Shown: positions 1 through 8,813, numbered from the stretch's first letter. The stretch: DNA of 64,000 bases from Lactococcus lactis (GCF_029023865.1 NZ_CP118969.1:2232001-2296000); one strand, 5' to 3'. The notes: generated from the letters alone by a model not told the origin. Translations and numbers: made by a program.

Positions 1-2
1 AA

Positions 3-620
3 GGATGTGCTAATTATAAAAAAGGGGATAAAAAGAGAGTTTGCTTTCATTCTACAGAAATTCGTAGAAGAACTAATGCCTTTAATTTTGATAGCTTAGA
101 TAAGCACAAAACTTTTATTAATGAATTAGGAAAAGTTATGTCTGATATGAATGTAAAATTATTCTCTTCACATATTAATAAGCTGGAACTAATCAAACAG
201 TATTCTACCCCTTATAACCCCTATGAGCTTTCACTAACTTTTATTTTTGAAAGACTTTCTTATGAAATCGGCAAAAAGAAAGCTGTGATAGTATTGGAAT
301 CCAGGGGTAAAAAAGAAGATAAAGTTTTGTTGAAACATATCGTGAAAATGATAGACCAAGGTACAAGATTTATTAATAAGTCAAAGTTTTCTTTTATTGA
401 AGGTGTTTACTTTAATGGAAAATGGGAAGAAAAATCGAACAATCTAAAATCATATTGGATATTGGAAATGGCTGATTTGTACTGTTATCCGCTTTTTAAA
501 TTCGGAAAACTAAACGAAAAAGACCAGACTTTCCAGTGCTGTGAAGAAAAGATAATTTGTTATCCCGATTACATTGGGAAAGGTTTCAAAAAGTTTCCAT
601 ATAACAAAAAAACGCCCTAA
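3..620 (+). CDS. DUF3800-family protein, 3' part only
   Basis: The reading frame is open from the first bases of the window, so the true start lies upstream. The ATG at 138 has no good ribosome binding site and is probably internal. The visible 205 residues match the C-terminal half of DUF3800 proteins: an H-S-T-E-I-R-R stretch, a VLESRGKKEDK strand-turn and the closing LEMADLYCYPL segment. DUF3800 proteins have a predicted RNase-H-like fold, are common on mobile elements and are sometimes tied to abortive infection; their function is mostly unproven. It lies 2.5 kb from an integrase, which fits element cargo. The N-terminal DESG-type motif would be outside the window, so I cannot say whether the gene is intact. 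Confidence 0.6.
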   Translation, partial: GCANYKKGDKKRVCFHSTEIRRRTNAFNFDSLDKHKTFINELGKVMSDMNVKLFSSHINKLELIKQYSTPYNPYELSLTFIFERLSYEIGKKKAVIVLESRGKKEDKVLLKHIVKMIDQGTRFINKSKFSFIEGVYFNGKWEEKSNNLKSYWILEMADLYCYPLFKFGKLNEKDQTFQCCEEKIICYPDYIGKGFKKFPYNKKTP

Positions 621-632
621 AAAGGACGTTCG
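605..632 (-). terminator. Hairpin with T-run on the minus strand
   Basis: Arms AACGCCCT and AGGACGTT (611-630) overlap the end of the DUF3800 gene. Read leftwards, the hairpin is followed by seven T's. It therefore looks like a terminator for leftward transcription rather than for the gene it overlaps. Confidence 0.35.
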
Positions 633-780
633 CCCGCAAACTCGCGAGCCCCAGAGAGTCATTAGCTCTCACTAATATTATAACATAATCGGAATAAGTT
701 ACATAATATATAGTGGTGAACTTTGCATTTCTCTAAATGAATATTTACAAATATAACCAGTCAAGGAAAGGTCTAGCAAC

Positions 781-975
781 ATGAAACTATCGGACTACTT
801 AAAGAGTATTGATCACTTAGATGAAAGAATGGAAAAGGCTGTAATTATAGCTGGGTATGAGAAAATGTTTGGAGAACACTACAGACTACCACAAGAACAG
901 TTTGCTGACCTGATAGAATTACCTTTGCCAAAATTAAGAAGAGTTATTCATGAAATGAAAAAAGCAATAGATTAG
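781..975 (+). CDS. Small hypothetical protein (64 aa) of the mobile element
   Basis: A purine-rich ribosome binding site (AAGGAAAGG) precedes the ATG. The product is 64 residues, mostly helical and charged, with no membrane segment. Its second half (QFADLIELPLPKLRRVIHEMKK) could form a small helix-turn-helix, but I do not recognise the family. It lies between the DUF3800 gene and a small membrane protein gene, as expected for a short accessory gene of a phage-like or conjugative element. The codon pattern and ribosome binding site make it likely to be translated. Function unknown. Confidence 0.5.
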   Translation: MKLSDYLKSIDHLDERMEKAVIIAGYEKMFGEHYRLPQEQFADLIELPLPKLRRVIHEMKKAID

Positions 976-1103
976 AACTTTAATAGTGCTAAAGTCTATA
1001 AAACAAGTCCTAAATTTTAGGAATGCAAAATAAAAAGCGCTTGTGCGCATGATATTTGTAAAGCTATGTGTTTCCAGTCATTAAAACTGGTAGGAGACGA
1101 GAC

Positions 1104-1454
1104 ATGAAGTTTTTATTATTCATTGATAAAATCTATTCAAAAATAGTGACTGCTTACTGCATTTGCACTATACCTTTTCTACTATTATCTCTATATCTTT
1201 ATAACAAACTACCTGCTTATATCCCTAGTAAAATCGGTATAGGTGGCGTATATAGCTGGTTTAGAAAAGAATTTGTGTTTATTCTTCCAGTATTGTTTTT
1301 AATCATTGGAATACTTTTTTCAAAAAAAGGAATAATTAAGCAGTTCTATGCTGGAACTCCTGCTATTTTTATAAAGTCGATCGGGTTGATTGTTCTATTA
1401 TTGGTACTATTCTCTACCATATATCTTTATTATTCCTACTTTTCAATGATATAG
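1104..1454 (+). CDS. Small membrane protein with DUF1648-like motif
   Basis: I start this at 1104, not at the in-frame ATG at 1068, because TAGGAGACGAGAC lies directly before 1104. The 116-residue product has three hydrophobic segments. Between the first two is LPAYIPSKIGIGGVYSWFRK, which resembles the DUF1648 signature (L-P-x-x-I-P ... G ... W-x-x-K) found near the N-terminus of SdpI-like membrane proteins. SdpI-type proteins include immunity factors against toxic peptides, but this one is far shorter than SdpI, so only the motif similarity is supported. The downstream 1.1 kb has no large gene. Confidence 0.5.
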   Translation: MKFLLFIDKIYSKIVTAYCICTIPFLLLSLYLYNKLPAYIPSKIGIGGVYSWFRKEFVFILPVLFLIIGILFSKKGIIKQFYAGTPAIFIKSIGLIVLLLVLFSTIYLYYSYFSMI

Positions 1455-1565
1455 AAACACAAATAACAATAAATACAATGACGTACCAAGTCAATTTTTG
1501 CCAACATTTGCCAACAATTAGCAAGGGAGCTGACGCAACCAATCCTTGCATTAGGTCATAACAGT

Positions 1566-1661
1566 ATGTAAATTTTGTATGTTGTTCATACCCTACGTAA
1601 TGGTTGACGGCTTCCCCACTCCTGGGGAATAACTACATGTAAATTTTGTATGTTGTTCATA
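1566..1661 (+). repeat. Perfect 25-base direct repeat, 71-base period
   Basis: Copies lie at 1566-1590 and 1637-1661, each beginning ATGTAAATTTTG and ending GTTGTTCATA. A weaker match continues for about 12 bases after each copy. The spacer holds the inverted repeat TTCCCC-n6-GGGGAA (1612-1629). Iteron or protein-binding role is inference. Confidence 0.7.
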
Positions 1662-1727
1662 TCTTACATGATGTCGGTATAGCTTTCTGCTACAAGTGGC
1701 AAAAACGAAAATTTCGTTGTTGTTATT

Positions 1728-1786
1728 AAGGGGGTCGTGATTCGCGACTTGCTAGGGAGGAACGAATCGGAGCCCCCTTTTTTAGG
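1728..1786 (+). terminator. Long hairpin with poly-T tail
   Basis: Outer arms AAGGGGG/CCCCCTT and inner arms GATTCG/CGAATC enclose an 18-base loop, and the right arm runs into TTTTTT. It would end rightward transcription from the small membrane protein gene. The two-part stem is longer than a usual terminator, so a structured RNA or nicking-region role is also possible. Confidence 0.5.
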
Positions 1787-2038
1787 GTCTCAGATAACGA
1801 AGAATACTTTCTCACAATTTTGTGATTAACCTTGTCTAAACCTTGTTAGTTTTATCTAGCCATAATCTCATTTTATTTATATGTTTTTGGTTTCACTTTT
1901 TTCTGAAACCAATAATAGGATATGAACATTTTTGTACTAATCTCTATAGGTTCACTCTAAACTACTCTAAACGCATAATAACCAATATTGCCCACGTTAG
2001 CAATAATGAACAAGTAAATATTTCTTACTAGTTGGATC

Positions 2039-2152
2039 TAATTTGGAAAATAAAGATGTACTAATCTACGGACGTTTAAACTGCTCTATAGAAACGGTTA
2101 TCGTGATTTTACGGACGATTCACGGACGATTAGGTTTAATTTGGAAAATAAA
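2039..2152 (+). repeat. 16-base direct repeat TAATTTGGAAAATAAA
   Basis: Two exact copies, 2039-2054 and 2137-2152, flank a stretch with three ACGGACG motifs. The function is unknown; the spacing and the neighbouring integrase suggest element control DNA. Confidence 0.5.
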
Positions 2153-2182
2153 AAAAGCGCCCTAGCTTGAAATAGGACGCTT
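2148..2182 (-). terminator. Minus-strand terminator in the mobile element
   Basis: Arms AAGCGCCCTA (2155-2164) and TAGGACGCTT (2173-2182), followed leftwards by seven T's. It resembles the hairpin at 611-630, so leftward transcription probably runs through parts of this element. Confidence 0.4.
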
Positions 2183-2536
2183 AGAATAAACTTATGAAAA
2201 AGTATATTTTTTGGAATAAATAGATTATACAACATATTCTATAATTTGTACAGTAAAAAGCCACTCCAAAGAGTAGCTTAATACTTGAAAGTAATGACAT
2301 CTCAAAATCATTATACTTTCATCTTACACCCTTTTGTATTCAGTTTTAAATTAATAAATAGAGACATAGTTTTACTCTTTTTTTAGTAAAACTACCTGAG
2401 GTCGCATTTTACGACTATAGCCACAATCCAATTAGGACAAGGAACTTTTCACTTTACCTCAACTATCGGAAATTTACGAAAGTTCATATCGTCTGTGATG
2501 ACAGGTATAAAATAAATTATAGAAAGGAGGTTCTAC

Positions 2537-2701
2537 ATGAAAAAAGACGATGTAATCAAACTATCAGACGGACAAATAGCCACAATTGTTACTAGTGATG
2601 AATCAACGAGTTTGAATAATTGCTATATTGTACGCCTAGAAAATGAAGATAGAAGAGTAGTTGATAGAAAAACTCTAACGCTTGCGGAATCATTTAAATA
2701 A
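2537..2701 (+). CDS. Small hypothetical protein (54 aa)
   Basis: This short gene has a near-perfect ribosome binding site (AAAGGAGG, 2523-2530) six bases before its ATG. The 54-residue product begins MKKDDVIKLSDG and is rich in alternating hydrophobic and polar residues, compatible with a small beta-barrel such as those seen in phage and plasmid orphan proteins. It sits about 450 bases before the integrase on the same strand, the place where excisionase-type or control genes are often found. I do not recognise a family, and it lacks the helical charge pattern of a classic excisionase, so no function is assigned. Confidence 0.6.
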   Translation: MKKDDVIKLSDGQIATIVTSDESTSLNNCYIVRLENEDRRVVDRKTLTLAESFK

Positions 2702-3147
2702 TAGCCGTTTATAACAAATTCCCCCTTTTTCCACCAATTCCATAAGTAAATTACTGAATCTTTTTTACTTAACCCTAATACGTGCAAACCTGAACCACGT
2801 TAAAAGCTGAATGCCATTCTGTCAGTAGTTTATCCAACAAAAGGCTATATTAAGCTGTTTATCTATCATTTTCTATATCTAATCTCTTATATAGTTGTTA
2901 CCGTTGATACTTTATAATTACTCTTCTTTTAGAGAATGGTATCACTATAAACCCTTTATTTATATAGCTTTATAATACTTTGTTACCGTTGATACCGTAA
3001 AATATACTATATCAGTTGAGAATTCAATAACTCTATAAACTAATAAACCAGTTAACTAATTAATCGTATAAGCTCTAATAAAAATATTTCTCAATCCTCG
3101 TACATGCCTTGCCTGACATTAGTACAAAATGGAAAGGAAGAAATAAT
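2702..3147. other. Integrase upstream region with repeated 15-mer
   Basis: No gene is visible. A 15-base direct repeat TGTTACCGTTGATAC occurs at 2896-2910 and 2981-2995, and a partial inverted copy (GGTATCA) lies between them near 2938. The rest is AT-rich. Repeats of this size beside an integrase gene are typical of recombinase arm-binding sites or of an operator. One ACTGACAG-type octamer is present at 2819-2826. Confidence 0.45.
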
Positions 3148-4329
3148 ATGAATATTAAAGAATATATAAAAAAAGACGGTACAAAGGTGTACCGAACTAA
3201 CGTTTATTTGGGTGTGGATAATCTCACAGGTAAGCAAGTACGAACAAGTGTAAGTGCCAATAGTAGAAAAATGTGTGATATTAAAGCACGCCAAGCTATA
3301 AATAAGTTTATCAATAATGGGTCTACAATTGCAAGGGAAAAAGTGGTTTTTGATAACTTTGAATCTTTGGCTTTGAGTTGGTTTGAGAGTTATAAGCTGA
3401 CAGTTAAGGAAAATAGTATAAGTGTTGCTGATAATTACTTACGTAATTATATACTGCCTCCTATTGGCTCGTACAAGCTCTCTAAGATAACGCCAATGTT
3501 ATTGCAGGAACTTGTCAATAAATGGGCTAATAACGCAAATACAGCCGAAATAATCAACGGTAAGCGTGAGCGAGGAAAATGTAAGGATTATAAGCTACTT
3601 CTTAACTTTATAAAACGTATCCTTGATTATGGTATGCAATTAGGAGCTATCGAGGACAATTCAGCTATAAAGGTTTTCCCTCCTAAGTTAAAGACAAGGA
3701 CAGTTAAAAAGATTAAGTATTTTGATAATGAGGAGCTAAAACAATTCTTGTTGTATCTTGATACTTTAGAACCAAGCACGGACAATCGAAAGAGTAAGAC
3801 TTTATACAAACTACTTCTTGCAACTGGCTTACGTGTAGGGGAGGCTATGGCTCTTTCTTGGTCTGATATTGATTTTAACAACCATTATCTCAATGTGTCT
3901 AAAACTCTAATTCAACAAAGCAATTTGATACAGGATAGCGCAAAGACAAAAGAGAGTAATCGTTCTGTGTTTTTGGATAACGACACTCTTGAAAGTTTAA
4001 AAGAATGGCGGAAATATCAAAATGACGGTGCTATATCCTTGCATGACTCTTTAGTCTTCTCATATCATCAAAAAATGAGGTCTTATGAAATAGAGAGACA
4101 GAAATTAGTGAGACACTTCAAAAATGCTGGAGTACCTAACATTGGCTTTCACGGTTTCCGTCATACTCACGCTAGTCTTTTGATGAACAACGATGTTAAC
4201 CCTAAAGAGATACAAAGACGATTAGGACATGCAGATTATGCTATCACAATGAATACATATAGCCACCTTGCCAAAAGTAAAGAAAAAGAGACCGCTGAAA
4301 AGTTCAGCAGTATCTTAAAAGCATTATGA
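3148..4329 (+). CDS. int: Tyrosine site-specific integrase
   Basis: I start at 3148, where GGAAAGGAAG lies eight bases upstream, rather than at 3109. The 393-residue protein has an N-terminal AP2-like arm-binding domain (about residues 1-50), a SAM-like core-binding domain (about 65-165) and a C-terminal catalytic domain. All key residues are visible: R229 in TGLRVGEA, a beta-hairpin Lys in KTKESNR, H335-x-x-R338 in HGFRHTH, a late His in LGHADY and Y371 in MNTYSHL. It resembles integrases of Gram-positive temperate phages and Tn916-type elements. It should be active in catalysis of integration and, with a partner, excision. The conserved gene cutC starts 211 bases downstream, so the right attachment site probably lies in that gap. 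Confidence 0.93.
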   Translation: MNIKEYIKKDGTKVYRTNVYLGVDNLTGKQVRTSVSANSRKMCDIKARQAINKFINNGSTIAREKVVFDNFESLALSWFESYKLTVKENSISVADNYLRNYILPPIGSYKLSKITPMLLQELVNKWANNANTAEIINGKRERGKCKDYKLLLNFIKRILDYGMQLGAIEDNSAIKVFPPKLKTRTVKKIKYFDNEELKQFLLYLDTLEPSTDNRKSKTLYKLLLATGLRVGEAMALSWSDIDFNNHYLNVSKTLIQQSNLIQDSAKTKESNRSVFLDNDTLESLKEWRKYQNDGAISLHDSLVFSYHQKMRSYEIERQKLVRHFKNAGVPNIGFHGFRHTHASLLMNNDVNPKEIQRRLGHADYAITMNTYSHLAKSKEKETAEKFSSILKAL

Positions 4330-4540
4330 TTTTTTGGTCGAACGTAGTAAAAAGCGTTAAAATTTGTGTTTATAATCTCTACAACCCTTATATATCAAGG
4401 ATTTAAGCTCTCTATTTTAACATAGTTCTATTCTAGCATAATCACTTTCATTCTTTTTATTTAAAATAATTCTTGTAATTTTTTTAAGTTAAACAAGATA
4501 ATCATGTTATAATAATTTTAGTAGATGAAAGGAAGAAATT
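4330..4540. other. Probable right end of the mobile element and cutC promoter
   Basis: This gap separates the integrase from the core gene cutC. The core attachment sequence is probably here, but its partner copy lies outside the window, so it cannot be defined. Close to cutC, TTATAAT (4506-4512) is a good -10 box, and GAAAGGAAG forms the cutC ribosome binding site. Confidence 0.4.
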
Positions 4541-5167
4541 ATGATTATCCGAGAACTTTGCCTTGAAAATTTTACCAAAATTCCTCAAGCGCTTCAGGCC
4601 GGCGTTGAGAGAATTGAACTTTGCGACAACCTCGCCGTTGGAGGAACCACTCCTTCTTATGGTGTCATTGAAGAAGCTGCCAAATATGTTGCCGAAAGTA
4701 AGACAACTCTTGCTGTCATGATTCGTCCTCGCGGTGGTAATTTTGTTTATAATTCTCATGAACTTAAAATTATTGAAACTGACACCCTTAAAGCTGTTGA
4801 AGCTGGTGCCCAAAACATTGTATTTGGTGCCCTTACTCCTGACAATGAAATAGATACTGACGCACTTGAAACAGTGAGCATTGCCGCACAAGGGCTCCCA
4901 ATCACTTTCCACATGGCTTTTGATGAAGTCACTGATCAAGAAAAAGCAATTGACCAACTTGTCGAATTTGGCGTAGATAAAATTTTGACGCACGGTGGGC
5001 CACTTGACCAACCCTTAAATACTGACAAACTTAAAAGTCTCATTGACTATGCTAAGGGAAAAATTAACATTATTATTGGCGGGGGTGTCAATGCTGAAAA
5101 CTTTGAAAACCTCGCTCAATTAACCGGAACAAATTATGTTCATGGCACAAAAATTATCAAATTATAA
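4541..5167 (+). CDS. cutC: CutC family copper homeostasis protein
   Basis: The 208-residue product matches CutC TIM-barrel proteins. It opens with M-I-I-R-E-L-C-L-E-N, followed by GVERIELCDNLAVGGTTPS, MIRPRGGNFVY, FHMAFDE and ILTHGG, all hallmark segments. The family is linked to copper tolerance in E. coli and Enterococcus, although its biochemical role is unsettled. The length is close to that of other Firmicute members. The ribosome binding site GAAAGGAAG precedes the ATG. It is a single-gene transcript: its own promoter lies just upstream and a strong hairpin ends it. It marks the return to core chromosome after the mobile element. Confidence 0.9.
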   Translation: MIIRELCLENFTKIPQALQAGVERIELCDNLAVGGTTPSYGVIEEAAKYVAESKTTLAVMIRPRGGNFVYNSHELKIIETDTLKAVEAGAQNIVFGALTPDNEIDTDALETVSIAAQGLPITFHMAFDEVTDQEKAIDQLVEFGVDKILTHGGPLDQPLNTDKLKSLIDYAKGKINIIIGGGVNAENFENLAQLTGTNYVHGTKIIKL

Positions 5168-5170
5168 ATA

Positions 5171-5210
5171 AAAAAGTTACTGACAGATATTCTATCAGTA
5201 ACTTTTTTAT
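5171..5210. terminator. Bidirectional terminator built from ACTGACAG-type arms
   Basis: Arms AAAAAGTTACTGA and TCAGTAACTTTTTT form a 13-bp stem with A/T runs on both sides, so it can end cutC (rightward) and the ecsB gene (leftward). The left arm contains ACTGACAG. Confidence 0.9.
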
Positions 5211-6226
5211 TTATTTTTAAGTCGGAATCTAACATAAAATTTTGTCAGTAAAAAGTTCGTAAGTAATATAATCAAACTCAAGAAAAATGGTCGAACAAAA
5301 ATTAATGACAGAATCAATTCAACAATTGTCACAAACATCATCACTCTAAAAATAAGCACCCGTAAACCAGCTGTTTTAGCCGCTTTTTTCAGTGGATAAA
5401 TTCTTGTTAAAAGTTGATAATCAAAAGCCGTTTGTAATGATAAAAGTTGAAAAATAAGCAAATAGTTAAATACAACCACCATAATAATGGCAACAATTCC
5501 ATTATTAATAAAAATCATCGCTAAAATTGACAAAATAAGTAAACGAATCGTTAAACCAAGATAATCTCCTGAGCGTAAAAAACTTCTTGTAAATAGATAC
5601 TCATAAGTTCTTTTTGTTTTCGTCAGTAGAAAATCAAGATATTTCCGACGATGACTGTGTGATTTAAGTCCCTTAACATTCGTAAACAGTGAAAATAATC
5701 TTAAAGTTCCTGTTTTTCGTCCTTCTTCTAAATCAATCAAGAAAGCCCAATCCAAAAGTCCACTTTTTTGAGAAGACCAAATTTTGTAAGCCAACCAAGC
5801 CGCTTTGATTGCGACAAGTAAGACGAACCAAAGGACTAAGAAAATAGGATTAAATCTTAATAATGGAGCAGCAATCAAAACCAAAAGTGCTGACACAACT
5901 GCTGGAATAATCAAAGATCGGATTAAACATTTTACTAAATATGCCCGAACTTCCATTTCTTTTGTCAGTAAAAAAACTTTATCTGGACTCTCAATAAATG
6001 TTGCCAAACGTCCCACAATTTGACTAGCCAAACTGATCAAAATAACTAAAATAATTTTGCCCCATAAATTCAGCTGATGAATTTGTAGAAAGTTAATGTA
6101 CTGAACTACCAAAGCTCCTAATAAAATCATCAGGAACAAAACAAAATGATCATTAAAAACATAACGAAGATATTTTATATTTTGCTTATACCAAAGGTTA
6201 CGTCGTTTTTTAAAAATTTCATTCAT
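5207..6226 (-). CDS. ecsB: EcsB-type ABC transporter membrane subunit
   Basis: The product is a 339-residue protein with about eight hydrophobic segments, starting MNEIFKKRRNLWYKQNIKYLRYVFNDHF, which fits the EcsB family. Its start overlaps the end of the ATPase gene by 8 bases, so translation is coupled. In Bacillus subtilis the EcsAB exporter affects protein secretion, competence and intramembrane proteolysis by RasP; a similar role is inferred. The protein is shorter than the B. subtilis subunit of about 400 residues. It ends at the shared terminator with cutC. Confidence 0.85.
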   Translation of the reverse strand: MNEIFKKRRNLWYKQNIKYLRYVFNDHFVLFLMILLGALVVQYINFLQIHQLNLWGKIILVILISLASQIVGRLATFIESPDKVFLLTKEMEVRAYLVKCLIRSLIIPAVVSALLVLIAAPLLRFNPIFLVLWFVLLVAIKAAWLAYKIWSSQKSGLLDWAFLIDLEEGRKTGTLRLFSLFTNVKGLKSHSHRRKYLDFLLTKTKRTYEYLFTRSFLRSGDYLGLTIRLLILSILAMIFINNGIVAIIMVVVFNYLLIFQLLSLQTAFDYQLLTRIYPLKKAAKTAGLRVLIFRVMMFVTIVELILSLIFVRPFFLSLIILLTNFLLTKFYVRFRLKNK

Positions 6227-6989
6227 TTGACTTTCCTGCCTCTACAACTTCTTTAGAGTTTGGAATATTTCCTTTTGTTAAGGCAAGATAAATTTCATCT
6301 AAACTTGCCTTAGGCTGATTAAATTGAGTACGCAATTCTTCTACTGTTCCAAAAGCAACAACTTGACCTTCATGCAAAACAATAAATTTATCACAGAATT
6401 TTTCAGCTGTGGACAAGATATGTGTACTCATTAAAATCGAACTTCCTGATTTTTTCATGTCAATCATCAAGTCAATCAAATCCTGAATCGCAAGCGGGTC
6501 AAGTCCCATAAAAGGTTCATCAACAATATAGAGCGAAGGTTCCACTAAGAATGCGCAGATAATCATCACTTTTTGTTTCATCCCTTTTGAAAAATTCACA
6601 GGGAACCAATCTAATTTATCACTCAAGCGGAAAGTTTCTAATAATTTTTCAGCACGTTCAAAAGCCAAGTCAACAGAAATCCCGTAAGCTAAAGCTGTCA
6701 CTTCAATATGTTCACGCAAAGTCAATTCTTCATACAAACTTGGTGTTTCTGGAATGAAACCAATTTTTCTACGATAGCCTTCTAAATCTTGTTGTAAAGT
6801 TAAGCCGTCTAATTCAATTTGTCCAGAATAAGGAGTCAAAAGTCCAATAATTTCTTGAATTGTCGTCGATTTTCCTGCACCATTTAAACCAATGAGTCCA
6901 ACTAACTCGCCTTCTTTAATTTCAAAATTAAGGTCTTTTAAGACAGGATGCCCCAAATAGCCACCTGTTAGATTTGTTACTTTTAACAT
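6219..6989 (-). CDS. ecsA: EcsA-type ABC transporter ATP-binding subunit
   Basis: The 256-residue ATPase has Walker A GLNGAGKST (residues 34-42), a Q-loop region, a slightly divergent signature FSKGMKQKV, Walker B LYIVDEPFMGLDP and an H-loop in STHILSTAE. The sequence and the overlapping EcsB-like membrane gene identify it as EcsA. It energises the exporter at the inner face of the membrane. The ribosome binding site AAGAGGAATGT precedes the ATG. It is the second gene of a run starting with the membrane glycerophosphodiesterase (only 18 bases upstream), so all three may be co-transcribed. Confidence 0.88.
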   Translation of the reverse strand: MLKVTNLTGGYLGHPVLKDLNFEIKEGELVGLIGLNGAGKSTTIQEIIGLLTPYSGQIELDGLTLQQDLEGYRRKIGFIPETPSLYEELTLREHIEVTALAYGISVDLAFERAEKLLETFRLSDKLDWFPVNFSKGMKQKVMIICAFLVEPSLYIVDEPFMGLDPLAIQDLIDLMIDMKKSGSSILMSTHILSTAEKFCDKFIVLHEGQVVAFGTVEELRTQFNQPKASLDEIYLALTKGNIPNSKEVVEAGKSNE

Positions 6990-7007
6990 ACATTCCTCTT
7001 TTCAATC

Positions 7008-8813
7008 TTATTCTATATTTATTATTGAAGTCATTCTTAAAATACGTTGCGCATAGCTCGGATTATCATCATCCTCGGCGATAACTTCTTTTAAGTCATC
7101 AAGATTATCTGTAATAATTCCATCTACTCCATTGAACATCTGTTCTCTCATATCCGTTTCGTCATTGACCGTCCAAGCAAAAACCATCTGCTTTCTTGCC
7201 TGAGCTTTATCCACAAAACTACTATTGAGTGTTGTGGCCTCCATGGTATAGGCCGACATCTTAGTTTGTGGGAAAAGTAAGTTGAAGGGAAGGATGAAAC
7301 TCACTTTAATCTTAGGATTAATTTTTTGTTCAATTAAAAGAGCATTATAATCTAAAGAATGAATCATAGCCTTATCTTTTAAAAGACGTGCACCATATTT
7401 TTTACTAAAATTTTCAACCATCTTTAGAGAATCAAATGGAGAAACTTTAATCTCAACCAGTAATTTTTGGTTAACTTTTTCAGCAGCCGCTAAATAATCA
7501 TCAAAACTTGGGATTAAAGCCTTTTTCCCATTTTCCGAAACAACTGTATTCGTCAATTCTGCTAAGGTAAGTTTTTGTGGCGGAATATCAATTCCAGCTA
7601 AATCTTTTAAAGTTGGATCATGGAAAACAACAAATTGATGGTCTTTTGTTTCCTGAATATCCATTTCAACATAATCTGGTTTTGATTTAGCCGTAGCTTC
7701 CATGGCTGGAATTGTATTTTGCACCCCATTTTCTTCATCAACTCCCCGATGTGAAATGGTTAAAGGGACAGTATCCATAAATCCTTCAACATAAGTCCAG
7801 CTTACTAAAGCAAAAATTAAAACAGCTAAAGTAGAAAAAATTATTTTATATTTTCTTCTAACTTTCGGAGATTTTTTTACTACTTCTGAAATTTCAAAGG
7901 CTTCCAAGTCAGCTTCTCTCATCAAGTAACTAAAAAGCATGACCAAACTCAAGGTAGATATAATAGAGCTTCCCAACCAAATCAAATCCAGTATTGACAC
8001 TGCTCCCACAAGGGCAAAAGAATTTTTATCCAAATAATCTTGGGCAAAGTAGCCGCCCATAAAAAGAAGCCCCTGCATTATTATACTAAATAAACCGATA
8101 AGTCCAAAATAAACAGATAGTCTGAAAAAATTTCTAACTCCTTTTGTTCGTTTTAAACTTTCTTTTATTGCTACTTTCAATGATTGACCTTTTAAAATCA
8201 TCAGTGGAAGAGTCAAAATTAAACGGGTACTAATCCAAAATGTTATAGCATAAAATAGGAACAAAATTATCATATTTTGCCAACTTTTAAAGAAAAATTC
8301 AAATGTAAAAACAGGAATTTTAATTTTCGACAAAAGTTGCGTACTAAAGACATAACGTCCAAAAGGAATAATTAATAGAAAATAAAATACGAAAAAGACT
8401 AATTGTTGAATTCTGACATTTTTAAGATCCGAAATAACTTGCCTAAATAAACTTTTTAAACTAAAAGTTCTCGCCTGAATCAAACGAATTCCTTGAAACT
8501 GAACGATGAATTGCAGATAAACCAAAAAGATGAGCACAAATAAGACAACTACGAGCCCCAAAACTCCTAAGAAATGCTGCTGAAGCAAGTTTCCAAGATT
8601 ATTATAAGAAACATAAGGAATTCCACTAACTCGCATAATAAGCTCAGAAATGGATTCTAAAAGTGGAATAATAACAAGTGTGATGACTATAGTTGCCCCA
8701 ACAAAAATCGAAAGATATTCAAACCAAAACTTAGAAAACTCTCGAAAATATTTAAAAATCAAACCAAGTGGCCAATTAGCATTCTTTTTCTTCTTAGCTT
8801 TTTTTCTCACCAT
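7008..8813 (-). CDS. Membrane-anchored glycerophosphodiester phosphodiesterase
   Basis: The N-terminal half (about 340 residues) holds six to eight membrane segments of the GDPD-associated membrane domain. The C-terminal half is a GlpQ/UgpQ-type TIM barrel with SHRGVDEENGVQNTIPA, DYVEMDIQETKDH, VFHDPTL and ITDNLDD, which supply the general acid-base and metal ligands. It should hydrolyse glycerophosphodiesters or lipid/teichoic-acid head groups at the membrane. I choose the start at 8813 because GGGGGAG lies nine bases upstream. The longer frame from 8861 would start inside the promoter, only three bases after a TATAAT. Confidence 0.85.
   Translation of the reverse strand: MVRKKAKKKKNANWPLGLIFKYFREFSKFWFEYLSIFVGATIVITLVIIPLLESISELIMRVSGIPYVSYNNLGNLLQQHFLGVLGLVVVLFVLIFLVYLQFIVQFQGIRLIQARTFSLKSLFRQVISDLKNVRIQQLVFFVFYFLLIIPFGRYVFSTQLLSKIKIPVFTFEFFFKSWQNMIILFLFYAITFWISTRLILTLPLMILKGQSLKVAIKESLKRTKGVRNFFRLSVYFGLIGLFSIIMQGLLFMGGYFAQDYLDKNSFALVGAVSILDLIWLGSSIISTLSLVMLFSYLMREADLEAFEISEVVKKSPKVRRKYKIIFSTLAVLIFALVSWTYVEGFMDTVPLTISHRGVDEENGVQNTIPAMEATAKSKPDYVEMDIQETKDHQFVVFHDPTLKDLAGIDIPPQKLTLAELTNTVVSENGKKALIPSFDDYLAAAEKVNQKLLVEIKVSPFDSLKMVENFSKKYGARLLKDKAMIHSLDYNALLIEQKINPKIKVSFILPFNLLFPQTKMSAYTMEATTLNSSFVDKAQARKQMVFAWTVNDETDMREQMFNGVDGIITDNLDDLKEVIAEDDDNPSYAQRILRMTSIINIE

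Larger units (their letters stand above)
1455..2536. other. Repeat-rich non-coding stretch of the mobile element
   Basis: No convincing gene is visible in these 1.08 kb; the longest frame (1843-2031) starts with TTG and lacks a ribosome binding site. In order it holds two tandem TTTGCCAACA units (about 1495-1516), a perfect 25-base direct repeat (1566-1590 and 1637-1661) flanking a small TTCCCC/GGGGAA hairpin, a perfect AACGAAA/TTTCGTT palindrome (1704-1718), a long terminator-like hairpin (1728-1783), a 16-base direct repeat (2039-2054 and 2137-2152), several ACGGACG copies and a minus-strand terminator (2148-2182). This density of repeats suits a replication, transfer or recombination control region; nothing here identifies which. 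Confidence 0.5.

Noticed and set aside
1843-2031. 62-codon frame in the mobile element
   Set aside because: It starts with TTG, has no ribosome binding site and a low-complexity hydrophobic composition; it looks like AT-rich chance.
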